From: Rs1 sp000416275
Lineage (GTDB): Bacteria; Pseudomonadota; Gammaproteobacteria; Pseudomonadales; Balneatricaceae
DNA length: 64,000 nucleotides
Direction of reading: 5' to 3'
Assembly: GCA_965243635.1 (NCBI GenBank)
Contig: OZ251574.1
Span: 62,001 to 126,000 of the forward strand
The notes under the pieces: generated by a model
What the model saw: only the letters and a program-made list of their open reading frames with translations
Databases searched by the model: none
What the model was told of the DNA's origin: nothing
Program-made: the position numbers and the translations under genes
In this document: positions 1 through 8,162 of the stretch, piece by piece
Layout: the number at the start of each line of letters is the position of its first letter
Position numbering within the stretch: the stretch's first letter is position 1

Positions 1-966
1 ATCGATATATCCCCGCTTTACTCTGAAAACCCGCAACACTGGCAGTCAGTGGCTCTCGCCATCGATCAAGCTTGCCGAAAAAGTGGTTTTTTCTACATCA
101 CCGGTCACAATATCAGCCCTGCACGAATTAAGCAGCTGAGTCATTTATACCGACAATTTTTTGCTTTACCTCTGGTGGAAAAATTAAAAATCGATATTAC
201 CAAGACTGTGCATCATCGAGGCTATGGCCGCATAGGCACTGAGCAATTAGACCCAAATAAGCCTGCGGACTTTAAAGAGACCTTTGACATGGGTCGGCAT
301 TTGGCTGAAAATCATGTGGATGTTATAAACTCCAAACCTTTACATGGCAGTAATCAGTATCCTGATATAGAAGGCTTTAGAGAGTTAGTTGACACTCACT
401 ATTGGGACATGATTGAGCTTGGCAAAACCATATTGCGTGGCCTCGCTGTCGCGCTAAATATAGATCCGGATTATTTTTCAAAAAGTTTTAGTGAACCGAT
501 CAGTGTACTGCGTTTTATTCACTATCCTGAAGTGGGATTAAAGCGCGATAGTCAGCAAATGGGTGCGGGTGCGCACACCGATTACGGTTGTATTACCATT
601 TTACATCAAGACCAAGTCGGTGGATTACAAGTGCAAGATAAAAATCAGCAGTGGCTGGATGCGACGCCGATTGAAAATAGTTTCGTGATTAATATCGGCG
701 ATATGATGGCCCGCTGGAGTAATGATAGGTATACATCTACCCCACATCGGGTGGTCAATCCCAAGGGAGAGCAGCGCTATAGTATGCCGTTTTTTGTCGA
801 GCCCAATTTTGATACTCAAATCACCGCCTTACCGGGGTGTCACAGTGCAGATAATCCTGCAAAATATGCAGCGACTACCGCCGGAGAGTATTTACTTTCC
901 AGGTTTTCAGCAACCTACCAATATTTTGCCGAAAATAATGCTAGTGAATGTCATAAGTTGCAGTAA
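1..966 (+). CDS. 2OG-Fe(II) oxygenase, isopenicillin N synthase family (5' partial)
   Basis: The reading frame is open from the first base of the window, so the true start lies upstream; the first Met visible (nt 49) is internal to the usual LIDISPL-type N-terminus of this family. Family members are cytoplasmic non-haem iron dioxygenases that oxidise a small substrate with 2-oxoglutarate. The iron-binding triad is visible as HTD (His codon at 574, Asp at 580) and the distal His of TPHR (745), followed by the RYS motif whose Arg (775) binds 2-oxoglutarate. The substrate cannot be predicted. The gene ends 20 bp before an adenine deaminase-like gene on the same strand, so the two are probably co-transcribed, and a role in purine or nucleobase catabolism is a reasonable but unproven inference. 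Confidence 0.88.
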   Translation: MDISPLYSENPQHWQSVALAIDQACRKSGFFYITGHNISPARIKQLSHLYRQFFALPLVEKLKIDITKTVHHRGYGRIGTEQLDPNKPADFKETFDMGRHLAENHVDVINSKPLHGSNQYPDIEGFRELVDTHYWDMIELGKTILRGLAVALNIDPDYFSKSFSEPISVLRFIHYPEVGLKRDSQQMGAGAHTDYGCITILHQDQVGGLQVQDKNQQWLDATPIENSFVINIGDMMARWSNDRYTSTPHRVVNPKGEQRYSMPFFVEPNFDTQITALPGCHSADNPAKYAATTAGEYLLSRFSATYQYFAENNASECHKLQ

Positions 967-985
967 AAGTAGTTAGGGAGAACCG

Positions 986-1981
986 ATGAAAGCTTTGATT
1001 TATGCACTGCCAAAAGCAGAGTTGCACATCCATTTAGAGGGATCACTAGAGCCGGAGTTGCTGTTTAAGCTGGCCGAAAAAAATCAGATTAAGCTCGCTT
1101 ATTCGAGTATTGGCGAATTGCGAAAAGCCTACCGCTTCGATAATTTACAACAGTTCTTAGATATTTATTATTTAGGGGCTGAAGTGCTACAAACCGAGCA
1201 GGATTTCTACGACCTAACTTGGGCTTACTTATTACAGTGCAAAGAGGAGGGGGTAGTGCATGTTGAGCCCTGCTTTGATCCGCAGATCCATACCGACAGG
1301 GGGATTGATTTTGGCTCGGTGATCAATGGTATAAGTCGGGCGCTGGCAGATGGAGAAAAAACACTGGCAATCAGTAGTTTTTTAATCCTGGCCTTTTTAC
1401 GCCACTTATCAGAGGAATCTGCGCTGCAGACCTTAGCGCAAGCGCTCCCTTATAGAGAGCATTTTAAAGCGGTGGGTTTAGATAGCTCTGAGCTTGGCCA
1501 TCCCCCTGAAAAGTTCAAAACGGTATTCGCCAAAGCACGTCAGCTCGGTTTGTTAACGGTAGCTCATGCGGGGGAGGAAGGTCCGGTCGAGTATATTTGG
1601 CAGGCGTTAGATCTGCTAAAAGTGGCGCGCATTGATCACGGTGTCAAAGCGTTTGCAGATCAAGCGCTGATGCAGCGGCTGATCGATGAGCAGATGCCGT
1701 TAACGGTCTGTCCGCTATCTAACACTAAGCTAAAAGTGTTTGCTAGTATGAGTGAGCACAACATTTTACAGATGTTAGATCGCGGCGTTAAAGTCACAGT
1801 TAATTCAGATGATCCCGCCTACTTTGGCGGTTATATCGCGGCTAATTATATGGCCTTGGCGACGGCGCTGCCGATGACTATTAAGCAGTTAAAACAGCTG
1901 GCAATAAACAGTATTGAAGCTAGTTTTTTGGATGCTGAGTCGAAACAACAGCATATTGACAAGATCATAATAACCGGTTAA
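986..1981 (+). CDS. adenine deaminase / adenosine deaminase family protein
   Basis: A 331-residue metal-dependent deaminase of the adenosine deaminase superfamily. The zinc site is seen as HIH (His14, His16), HAGE (His194) and SDDP (residues 274-277). The FDPQ.HT.RG segment near residue 97 is typical of the bacterial adenine deaminase branch rather than of adenosine deaminases, so adenine to hypoxanthine is the more likely reaction. Length is normal for that branch. The start is set by a good ribosome binding site (AGGGAGA) eight bases upstream. It follows the 2OG-Fe(II) oxygenase after 19 bp, consistent with one transcript. Confidence 0.9.
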   Translation: MKALIYALPKAELHIHLEGSLEPELLFKLAEKNQIKLAYSSIGELRKAYRFDNLQQFLDIYYLGAEVLQTEQDFYDLTWAYLLQCKEEGVVHVEPCFDPQIHTDRGIDFGSVINGISRALADGEKTLAISSFLILAFLRHLSEESALQTLAQALPYREHFKAVGLDSSELGHPPEKFKTVFAKARQLGLLTVAHAGEEGPVEYIWQALDLLKVARIDHGVKAFADQALMQRLIDEQMPLTVCPLSNTKLKVFASMSEHNILQMLDRGVKVTVNSDDPAYFGGYIAANYMALATALPMTIKQLKQLAINSIEASFLDAESKQQHIDKIIITG

Positions 1982-2076
1982 TTATGCATCGAATAGCGGG
2001 GAGAAGTTATTGATATTAGAAGTCGCCTAAAGTTGCACACAAGCGGTTGCTTCACCAAAACTGTGCACAACAAACA

Positions 2077-2113
2077 TTACCCACAAGATCGGTTTTTTAT
2101 GGCTTGTGGGTAA
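2077..2113. terminator. strong hairpin after the adenine deaminase gene
   Basis: An 11-bp perfect inverted repeat (TTACCCACAAG at 2077-2087, its complement at 2103-2113) with a 15-base loop that contains a T6 run. There is no U-tract after the stem, so it is either an atypical terminator or an unrelated hairpin. It lies just 6 bp left of a family A element. Confidence 0.4.
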
Positions 2114-2119
2114 CTATAA

Positions 2120-2279
2120 CCTGAATCAGTGACTTCACTACACCACATAGCGCAAGCTCTTGATTCTACAGCGGTTAGAAAAATACCCGCTGAACCTACG
2201 GGTGCAGCTAAGATTTTTCAATTCCACCGTAGAACCAATATCTTACACGCTGTTTTCACTCTGAAGTCACGGATTCAGG
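2120..2279. repeat. family A palindromic MITE-like element, copy A1 (160 bp)
   Basis: The element begins CCTGAATCAGTGACTTCA and ends TGAAGTCACGGATTCAGG, giving nearly perfect 18-bp terminal inverted repeats. The interior is also an imperfect palindrome (TTCTACAGCGG near the left, its complement near the right; centre CCCG..CGGG), so a transcript would fold into one long hairpin. It is flanked by TATAA on both sides, a 5-bp target duplication. It matches copy A6 (61761-61920) at all but a handful of positions, and copy A2 in the other orientation. It ends 43 bp from the stop of the DUF2750 gene. There is no coding capacity. Confidence 0.93.
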
Positions 2280-2322
2280 TATAAATTAGAACTAGCTAGT
2301 TGAGCGTTTCACTACTAAGCTA

Positions 2323-2718
2323 TTATTTAGCTTTATTATTGGCCTTGATTTTCTTGCGCAGCTCAGCGTCTAAATCTTGCGGGTGAATGACTGTTCCCTC
2401 CTGCTGTTCTACTGGAAATACCACCACATGAAACTGATCCTCTTCTAAGCCCAGTGTCCAGCGATGCTGCCAAACTTTTAGTGCTACAGGTTCGGCTTTG
2501 CAATGTTGCCAATCAGCTGTTGCCCAATTTTGAGCGCTATCCTCACTCGGCCAAACCGGCACACAGTCTTCATCATCAGTGTTTAACATTACACAGCCTT
2601 GCTGGTCGGTTAATATCCAAATTTGCTGTTGTTGTATCGCTTCATCGATAAAGTATTGAAAGCGCTGCTCGCTGTCTAGCTCATTGACTGAAAGATTTGG
2701 AAGAATATTTTTGGACAT
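2323..2718 (-). CDS. DUF2750 domain-containing protein
   Basis: A 131-residue soluble, acidic, Trp- and Gln-rich protein without a signal peptide or membrane segment. The pattern of an N-terminal R..YFI...I..Q..IW.L segment, then VPVWP...A..WA near residues 53-66 and a C-terminal LG.EEDQ..V.VFP segment is that of DUF2750, a family of unknown function often found as a single gene in gammaproteobacteria. It ends in a Lys/Asn-rich tail. It is monocistronic: the upstream gene is divergent and downstream lies a family A element. No function can be assigned. Confidence 0.8.
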   Translation of the reverse strand: MSKNILPNLSVNELDSEQRFQYFIDEAIQQQQIWILTDQQGCVMLNTDDEDCVPVWPSEDSAQNWATADWQHCKAEPVALKVWQHRWTLGLEEDQFHVVVFPVEQQEGTVIHPQDLDAELRKKIKANNKAK

Positions 2719-2859
2719 AACAGGGCCTATAATAGAATTATGTAATGCATAACATTGAAGAATTGCATGATACCTTAAGTTAAATTATTTTAACCCAGCT
2801 GTTTACTGATTTTTAATGATATATTATCTGGCTTAGGACATAGAATACAGAGGACTCTT

Positions 2860-3414
2860 ATGTTAAAACCTTTCCATAAACTACTTATCGTGCTCTTACT
2901 AGGTACGTCTTCGACCGTGATAAATGCTGATCTAAACAAAATATCTGCAAATTTTTACACTCAGTTGTATGCTAAAACTTGTGTCGCTAATGCCGCTGAT
3001 TTATCCGTTTTAAAAGAACAGCTAAAACAGGGGGATGTCCCTGAGTTATCTGCTAGTAAGGCGTTATTTTTCCTGCAAAATAAGCCGGGAACAGTCTGGG
3101 TGATACCTAATGTGATCGGAGATTTTTTAGTCTCAGTAGACGAACAAGAGCATTGCTCTGTGTACACTCGCCACGTAAATATCAACATGATTGAACAAGC
3201 TTTTATGCAGTATATTGAGAGTATGACTAGTTCTTTCTCTGTTGAAAAAGAGCAGGATGAGACCTTACAAACCGATTTTGGCCCAATGCATTTTATTAGC
3301 TATACCTTAACTAATAAAGGTAATAATTCTAAGCAAAAATTTAAGCTGATGACGTCCACAGCTGATCGTGCAGAAATACAAGCCAAAGCAACGGTAGAAG
3401 CGCTGATTAGATAA
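2860..3414 (+). CDS. small exported protein of unknown function
   Basis: 184 residues with a clear Sec signal peptide (hydrophobic stretch at residues 8-22, probable cleavage after VINA near residue 23). The mature part begins with an F..QLYAKTC motif and has a second Cys near residue 106 (EHCSVYTR), which may form a disulphide with the first. The layout (N-terminal A..YAKTC, central FLQ.K.G..W..P, then C.V..R) recalls the NMCC_0638 family of small periplasmic proteins, but this is a tentative match. The ribosome binding site AGAGGA supports the start. It is probably monocistronic. The function is unknown. Confidence 0.75.
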   Translation: MLKPFHKLLIVLLLGTSSTVINADLNKISANFYTQLYAKTCVANAADLSVLKEQLKQGDVPELSASKALFFLQNKPGTVWVIPNVIGDFLVSVDEQEHCSVYTRHVNINMIEQAFMQYIESMTSSFSVEKEQDETLQTDFGPMHFISYTLTNKGNNSKQKFKLMTSTADRAEIQAKATVEALIR

Positions 3415-3471
3415 ATATTCTGGTAGGCAGTACTTATCTGCGTAATATTTAAACATTAAAATTAAATTAAA

Positions 3472-3631
3472 CCTGAATCCGTGACTTCAAAGTGAATACA
3501 GAGTGTAAGATATTGGTTCTACAGTGGAGTTGAAAAATCTTAGCTGCACCCATAGGTTCAGCGGGTATTTTTCTAACCGCCGTAAAATCAAGAGCTTGCG
3601 CTATGTGGCGCAGTGAAGTCACTGATTTAGG
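3472..3631. repeat. family A palindromic MITE-like element, copy A2 (160 bp, inverted relative to A1)
   Basis: Begins CCTGAATCCGTGACTTCA and ends with TGATTTAGG, with the same interior as A1 read on the opposite strand. TTAAA stands on both sides, a perfect 5-bp target duplication. The right end is only 7 bp before the ribosome binding site of the next gene, so this element must supply, or be transcribed together with, the upstream region of the binding-protein gene. Confidence 0.93.
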
Positions 3632-3649
3632 TTAAACTAAGAGGTGGGT

Positions 3650-4390
3650 GTGAGAAGTATACTGATGGTTTTATTGTTAGTGCCTAGTATTAGTTTTGCC
3701 GCCTGCTCATTGTCAGTCAGAGTTATCGAGAATAAACCGCGATACTATCAAGACGCCCAGGGAAACTGGCATGGTTTGGCTGTTGAATTGGTCTCCGCGC
3801 TTTTTAAACAAGCTAATTGCAAAATTAACTTTCAATCAATTAACTGGAATCGAGCGCTGTATTTATTAGAGCATGGAGGCTTGGATGTGCTACTTAATAT
3901 GTCAATTACCGAGCAGCGTAAGAAATACACCCATTATATTGGCCCTATGTCAAATGAACAAATAGTCCTTACCATCGCCAAAGGTGAGACTATTAAAGCT
4001 AATAACTTGGATGATATAAAGTCATTCCCTAAAAGGATAGGTATTGTAAGAGGCGTTTTTTATGGGCGGGAATTTTCCAAAAAGATGGCCGTAGACGAGC
4101 AGTTTTCCAGTAAGTTTGAGTATGCGACCAATGCACAAAATTTTACTAAATTAAAACTGAATAGAATATCGGGAACTCTATCCAATAACTTCTATGCGAA
4201 CCACAAAATAAATACCTTACTGTCAGCGAGTAAGTTTGAAATACACCCCTATATATTCAATGATAATTTTGTCTATTTCGGCTTCAGTAAAAAAGGGGTG
4301 AGTAAAAAGTTAATAGTACGATTTGAGCAAGCCTATCGAGAGTTGAAAGCTAATCAGGTCTTTTTTGAGATAATAAGTAAATATCGTTAA
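3650..4390 (+). CDS. periplasmic amino-acid-type solute-binding protein (SBP family 3)
   Basis: About 246 residues, with a signal peptide (hydrophobic ILMVLLLVPSISFA, cleavage before ACS) and the family 3 binding-protein fold: GLAVELVSALF near residues 42-52, the WNRALYLLEHGGLDVLLNMS segment that lines the ligand cleft, and IGIVRG at the hinge into lobe 2. No permease or ATPase gene is nearby, so it is an orphan; such stand-alone proteins can act in transport or as sensors. The start is a choice between two GTG codons (3644 or 3650); 3650 is preferred because AAGAGG lies 5 bp upstream. It is clearly paralogous to the gene at 6540, and the two flank the IS1380 element. Confidence 0.8.
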   Translation: MRSILMVLLLVPSISFAACSLSVRVIENKPRYYQDAQGNWHGLAVELVSALFKQANCKINFQSINWNRALYLLEHGGLDVLLNMSITEQRKKYTHYIGPMSNEQIVLTIAKGETIKANNLDDIKSFPKRIGIVRGVFYGREFSKKMAVDEQFSSKFEYATNAQNFTKLKLNRISGTLSNNFYANHKINTLLSASKFEIHPYIFNDNFVYFGFSKKGVSKKLIVRFEQAYRELKANQVFFEIISKYR

Positions 4391-4473
4391 AGTTGATCCT
4401 TTATGCTGCAGGATAAAATCGGTACTTGCGGTCGGCGTTTTTCTGTCGGCAATAGTTTCTAATACGCCTCTAA

Positions 4474-4497
4474 GAGAACCTCTTAACAAGTCACACA
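4474..4497. repeat. family C motif (mobile element end-like), copy C2
   Basis: GAGAACCTCTTAACAAGTCA followed by CACA. The same motif, with small changes, occurs at 8328-8349 and 53538-53560, and its outer part at 14961-14975. It resembles one terminal repeat of an insertion sequence, left without its partner. The rest of 4391-4602 holds no gene that I can recognise. Confidence 0.5.
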
Positions 4498-4626
4498 CCA
4501 CCCTGGCAGAGAAGCATGTCATCAAGGTAACGGCTTCTGGCGAAAGCTGTTACTAGCAGCGCTAGATTTCTTTGTACGGCCAGTGGAGTTTGTTTAGAGG
4601 CCCCTAACCCGCATATTGCATGAAAA

Positions 4627-4707
4627 ATGGTAAGTTCCGCCCTATCCCTTGATAGAATAGGGTTTACCACAAAACTACTTCGGATGAAGTAACCCGGAAC
4701 TTACCAT
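4627..4707 (+). promoter_or_regulatory. inverted repeat that covers the transposase start codon
   Basis: ATGGTAAGTTCCG (4627-4639) is exactly repeated in inverse at 4695-4707, and the second arm includes the first two bases of the transposase ATG (4706). Inside lie two smaller hairpins (CCCTAT..ATAGGG and CTACTTC..GAAGTA). In RNA started outside the element the start region would be locked in the stem, the arrangement known from IS10/IS50-type elements to prevent activation by read-through transcription. That role is inferred here. Confidence 0.6.
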
Positions 4708-6100
4708 GCCCAATTTTATACAATCCCCACTTAATTTCCACCCTGTTGACGGACTTACTGTACGCGCCAGTTTTGATGGTGGCTCTATGTCATCTGATTT
4801 TGGTGCAATACTGATGCGGGAGACGGCACTTCAAAGTCAACTGCTAACCAAACTTGCCGCTGCTATCAGCGACTCTCGCAGACAAACACATATCAAGCAC
4901 TCTATGCAGGATCTCATTACTCAAAGAACTATCCAGCTTGCCTGTGGCTATGAAGATGCTAACGATTCTAACTCTCTACGCAAAGACCCTATGTTTAAAC
5001 TGGCTCTGGGAAAAAAGCCATTAGACGAAGAACAAGATTTGGCCCACGGATCAACTTTCACTCGATTAGGCCAAAATGTTGATAGCAAAGATTTATACCG
5101 CATGGCTCAAGCGTTTATTGATCATTTCATGGATAGCTATAGCAAAGATCCCAGCATCATCATTCTTGATATGGATCACACTGAAGATCAAGTATATGGC
5201 CAACAAGAACTGGCATTGTTCAATCGTTATTACGGCCATTATGGCTATCTGCCACTTACCATTTTTGAGGGTTTTAGCGGGAAGTTGATTGGTACCTATC
5301 TTCGTCCAGGTAAACGCCCTACAGGGGCAGAAAATGCGATGATAATGAAACGCGTTATACAACAAATTAGATCGCGCTGGGCCAACGTTCACATCGTTTT
5401 ACGTGGCGACGGCCACTTCTCCAACCCTGAATTAATGCAATTAAGTCAAGATGATGACAACATGGACTTTATCTTTGGTGTGCCCGGTAATAAAGCGTTG
5501 TCTCCCATGGCGAGTTCTTTACTAACAGCCGCTAAACACTGCCTTGATGAGAAGCGCCACAACGCAAAGTTGGTAGGTCAACCAGAACCCTATAAAGTGC
5601 GCTTATATGACGAGTTAGACTATAAAGCCAAAAGCTGGATGGGTATTGAATGTCGTTTAATTGTAAAAGCAGAAGTGAACCTGCTAGGCAAGAACCCTCG
5701 TTATATTGTCACCTCTATTACCAATGCCAGTCCTGAGACCCTGTACTGTGATTTTTATTGCGCTCGAGGACAAGACGAAAATTTCATCAAGCAGCTGAAA
5801 AATGATATGGCCTGTGATCGCACTTCTGATCAAGGCTTTTTGGCAAATCAATTGCGGCTTTTCTACTCTGCTGCGGCCTATGTATTAATGCATGAATTCC
5901 GATTAGAAACATTAAAGGGTACGGTATTAGAGCGAGCAGAAATGGGTACAATACGCTTAAAACTATTCAAAATTGCGGTGCGAATTGTTCAGTATAAAGA
6001 TAGAGTGAAACTGATGTTGCCAAGTTCTTGCCCCGTTTCTGAATTGCTAAAACGCGTCACTGACATTCTTTATTCCAGCAGACTCCTCAAACCTGGATAG
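4706..6100 (+). CDS. IS1380 family transposase
   Basis: 464 residues, the normal length for the family. The DDE catalytic triad is visible: Asp in IIILDMDHTED (near residue 155), Asp in HIVLRGDGHFS (near 235) and Glu in ARGQDENFIKQLKNDM (near 355), followed by the conserved F...A.Y.L...FR segment. It would catalyse cut-and-paste movement of the element. No stop or frameshift is seen, so the copy may still be active, though the terminal repeats have diverged. The reading frame starts inside an inverted repeat that can mask initiation. Confidence 0.92.
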   Translation: MPNFIQSPLNFHPVDGLTVRASFDGGSMSSDFGAILMRETALQSQLLTKLAAAISDSRRQTHIKHSMQDLITQRTIQLACGYEDANDSNSLRKDPMFKLALGKKPLDEEQDLAHGSTFTRLGQNVDSKDLYRMAQAFIDHFMDSYSKDPSIIILDMDHTEDQVYGQQELALFNRYYGHYGYLPLTIFEGFSGKLIGTYLRPGKRPTGAENAMIMKRVIQQIRSRWANVHIVLRGDGHFSNPELMQLSQDDDNMDFIFGVPGNKALSPMASSLLTAAKHCLDEKRHNAKLVGQPEPYKVRLYDELDYKAKSWMGIECRLIVKAEVNLLGKNPRYIVTSITNASPETLYCDFYCARGQDENFIKQLKNDMACDRTSDQGFLANQLRLFYSAAAYVLMHEFRLETLKGTVLERAEMGTIRLKLFKIAVRIVQYKDRVKLMLPSSCPVSELLKRVTDILYSSRLLKPG

Positions 6101-6539
6101 CCCTGCATCTTGATAAAATTCAGAGTTTACAACACGAGCATTGAGGTTCGAGGGCAGCGTTTGGCTTCCGACTACGAGCTGTTCGAAAAACAACCAGTTC
6201 GGTGTACTTAGCTCCACTAAAAGTTTCTGAAATTTTAGATCTACCCAGCGGCTTAAGAAAAATTTGCAAGGCACTGCTATAAATGGAGTGACTATTGTCA
6301 AGTGACTAGTTGGTGCAACATGCGGGCTAAGTGCCTATTGGAATGATCATCTGTATATACCTGTATCGGGCTGTTAAATTTAGGCTGAATTAACATCCAA
6401 TCAGTAGAGATTACTTTTAGTCTATGGTTGTAAATGCTAATATTCATGTTGTGTTAATTTAGCTGTTGTCTTTGCCGTCCAAACTGCCCTTAATCATTTA
6501 TAGCTGCTTGGCAGAGTCAGTATAAAAGTAGAGGAAAAC

Positions 6540-7289
6540 ATGAAATCAGTACTCTGTGGCCTAGTAATGATGCTATTTTCGGTCAATGGCTACTCTGAAT
6601 GCGTTATCAAGTTTCGAGTATATGACTCGCCTCCATTTTACTTTAAAAATGATCAGGGCAACTGGGCAGGCCTTTCAGTTGATTTAGTTAGAGCGATGAC
6701 CGAGCAAGCTAACTGCAAGATGGTGTTTATTAGCGCTCCTTGGAAGCGCGCTTTATACCTGATTAAACACGGTAAAGTAGATTTAATGTCTGGTGTCTCG
6801 GAAACAGATGAACGCTCGGTTTACATAGATTTTTTTGCTAAACAAAGTGAGGAAATAATATCTTTAGTAGTGCCTGTGGATAGCGACTACACTATAAATT
6901 CACTGGATGACTTTAAAAACTTACCTATGCAAGTTGGGATGTTTCACGGCTCATTTTATGGCCATGAACTCAAACAAAAATTGGACATTGATTATAATTT
7001 CTCATTAAAAATACAGAGCTTTGGCTCAATTGAAAGTATCCTTCATTCAATGGCTCACCAGCGCTTATCTGCTTTTTTTTACAATCAAACCCAAGTTAAA
7101 AATTTACTGGCAAGTTTTAACGATGGAATAAATTATAAGGTACACCCCTATATCGTTAATCGAGAAAATATATACTATGGGCTCAGTCGAAAATCGGTAG
7201 ATGCTAAATTAAAGCAACGTCTACTTAAAGCCTATATTTTACTTGAGCAACGTGGTGTCTTTAAGGGAATTTATAATAGTTATAAATAA
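6540..7289 (+). CDS. periplasmic amino-acid-type solute-binding protein (SBP family 3), second paralogue
   Basis: 249 residues with a signal peptide (hydrophobic residues 4-18, cleavage before ECVIK). The layout is the same as in the protein at 3650: GNWAGLSVDLVRAM, then PWKRALYLIKHGKVDLMSG, then QVGMFHGSFYG at the lobe boundary and a PYIVNRENIYYGLS segment close to the C-terminus. The two genes are clearly tandem duplicates that have diverged and are now separated by the IS1380 element. No transport partner genes are adjacent. AGAGGAAA four bases upstream supports the start. Confidence 0.85.
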   Translation: MKSVLCGLVMMLFSVNGYSECVIKFRVYDSPPFYFKNDQGNWAGLSVDLVRAMTEQANCKMVFISAPWKRALYLIKHGKVDLMSGVSETDERSVYIDFFAKQSEEIISLVVPVDSDYTINSLDDFKNLPMQVGMFHGSFYGHELKQKLDIDYNFSLKIQSFGSIESILHSMAHQRLSAFFYNQTQVKNLLASFNDGINYKVHPYIVNRENIYYGLSRKSVDAKLKQRLLKAYILLEQRGVFKGIYNSYK

Positions 7290-7343
7290 GTCTCAAGAAG
7301 TGGCTTCCATGGGCGCGTAACATCAGCTAGTTTCTAGCCGTTA

Positions 7344-8045
7344 TTATTCGAAAACGGTATATGACCGGCCCTTGACGTACAGCAATAGACCCTTATTCAA
7401 GTTAAACAGCGAAAAACTGTAAATGTTGAAGGTGCATTGATGCTCGGTCTGTGGGGCTGGAACACAAATATAATCTTTAGCCGCTGCCGTAAGTTTCCTT
7501 TTGCCATTGATTACCATGGACGTTACTATGTTCCAATCACGGCCTAGACTATCTGTATCATTTAGGTCACTAGTTTACTTAAAAATTTCGAGCATTTTTG
7601 CGCTGCGCAGTGTCGTATCATCATGCTTTAGGAAAACTGTGGTATAGAAATTTGAACCACCCATACTTATTGCAATCGCTTCATAAAGGGTCGGATTTTG
7701 CCAAGCTTGACCGCCGTGAGCTACCGCAGCTTTGAGCTTAAGACCTACAGCAATAATTTGGGCCCACTATTGAATGTATAAGCGAATCATTTGCGCTGCC
7801 GCGGGCGGATTGACCGACACTGCGCGAGATTTAAGTAGGGTCATGGACGCTTCACCAGTTCCGCCTGTAACTGCAAAATCTTTCCAGTTGGGCCCCTCTT
7901 TGGTTATAAGGTCTTTTAACACAGCGATCGCTTTTGCCTCACCACCTGAAGTCCAATAATGTAATACATCTACTTCACCTGCTTGGGCGACAATAGTTGA
8001 TACAGCGAGAGTGAGGCCAGCTATCCCAGCTTTAGTTTGATTCAT
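7344..8045 (-). pseudogene. decayed sugar ABC transporter substrate-binding protein gene
   Basis: Read on the minus strand from the ATG at 8045, one continuous frame encodes a signal peptide, then GEVDVLHYWTSGGEAKA and KDFAVTGGTGEASMTLLKSR, typical of GtsA/MalE-like sugar-binding proteins. The frame is broken by TAG (7769-7767) and TAA (7577-7575), but homologous sequence continues in the same frame: AHGGQAWQNPTLYEAI, SLGRDWNIVTSMVINGK, then KDYICVPAP and CTFNIYSF. Roughly 65 residues appear to be deleted at the first stop, and the C-terminal part is missing (234 codons against about 430 expected). AAGG precedes the ATG. No permease or ATPase genes remain nearby. Confidence 0.85.
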
Positions 8046-8094
8046 CTGATTTACCTTATTATATTTATACTGAGTGCTAACATTATTTTCATAT

Positions 8095-8162
8095 CCTAGA
8101 TCAGTGGCTTTAATATGACTCAATAGCTGGTGCTATGTGTGCAGTGAAGTCATTGATTGAGG
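8095..8162. repeat. family A element, internally deleted copy A3
   Basis: CCTAGATCAGTGGCTT at the left and GTGCTATGTG...GCAGTGAAGTCATTGATTGAGG at the right match the two ends of family A, but the roughly 90-bp centre is gone. It lies 50 bp upstream of the start of the decayed sugar-binding-protein gene. Confidence 0.65.

Larger units (their letters stand above)
4603..6331 (+). mobile_element. IS1380-family insertion sequence
   Basis: The element is bounded by imperfect terminal inverted repeats: CCTAACCCGCATATTGCA at the left (4603-4620) and the complement of TGCAACATGCGGGCTAAG at the right (ending at 6331), which match at all but about three of 18 positions. Its total length of about 1.73 kb and the ends starting with CCTA/CTTA agree with the IS1380 family. 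The flanking tetranucleotides are GGCC and TGCC, a possible degraded target duplication. It carries a single, apparently intact transposase gene; about 230 bp of non-coding DNA lies between that gene and the right end. Confidence 0.8.

Noticed and set aside
6047..6301. 84-codon minus-strand frame at the right end of the IS
   Set aside because: It overlaps the transposase gene and the IS end, with no homology or ribosome binding site; treated as a shadow frame.
7774..7959. Plus-strand 61-codon frame over the sugar-binding pseudogene
   Set aside because: It is the complement of the recognisable minus-strand protein sequence.
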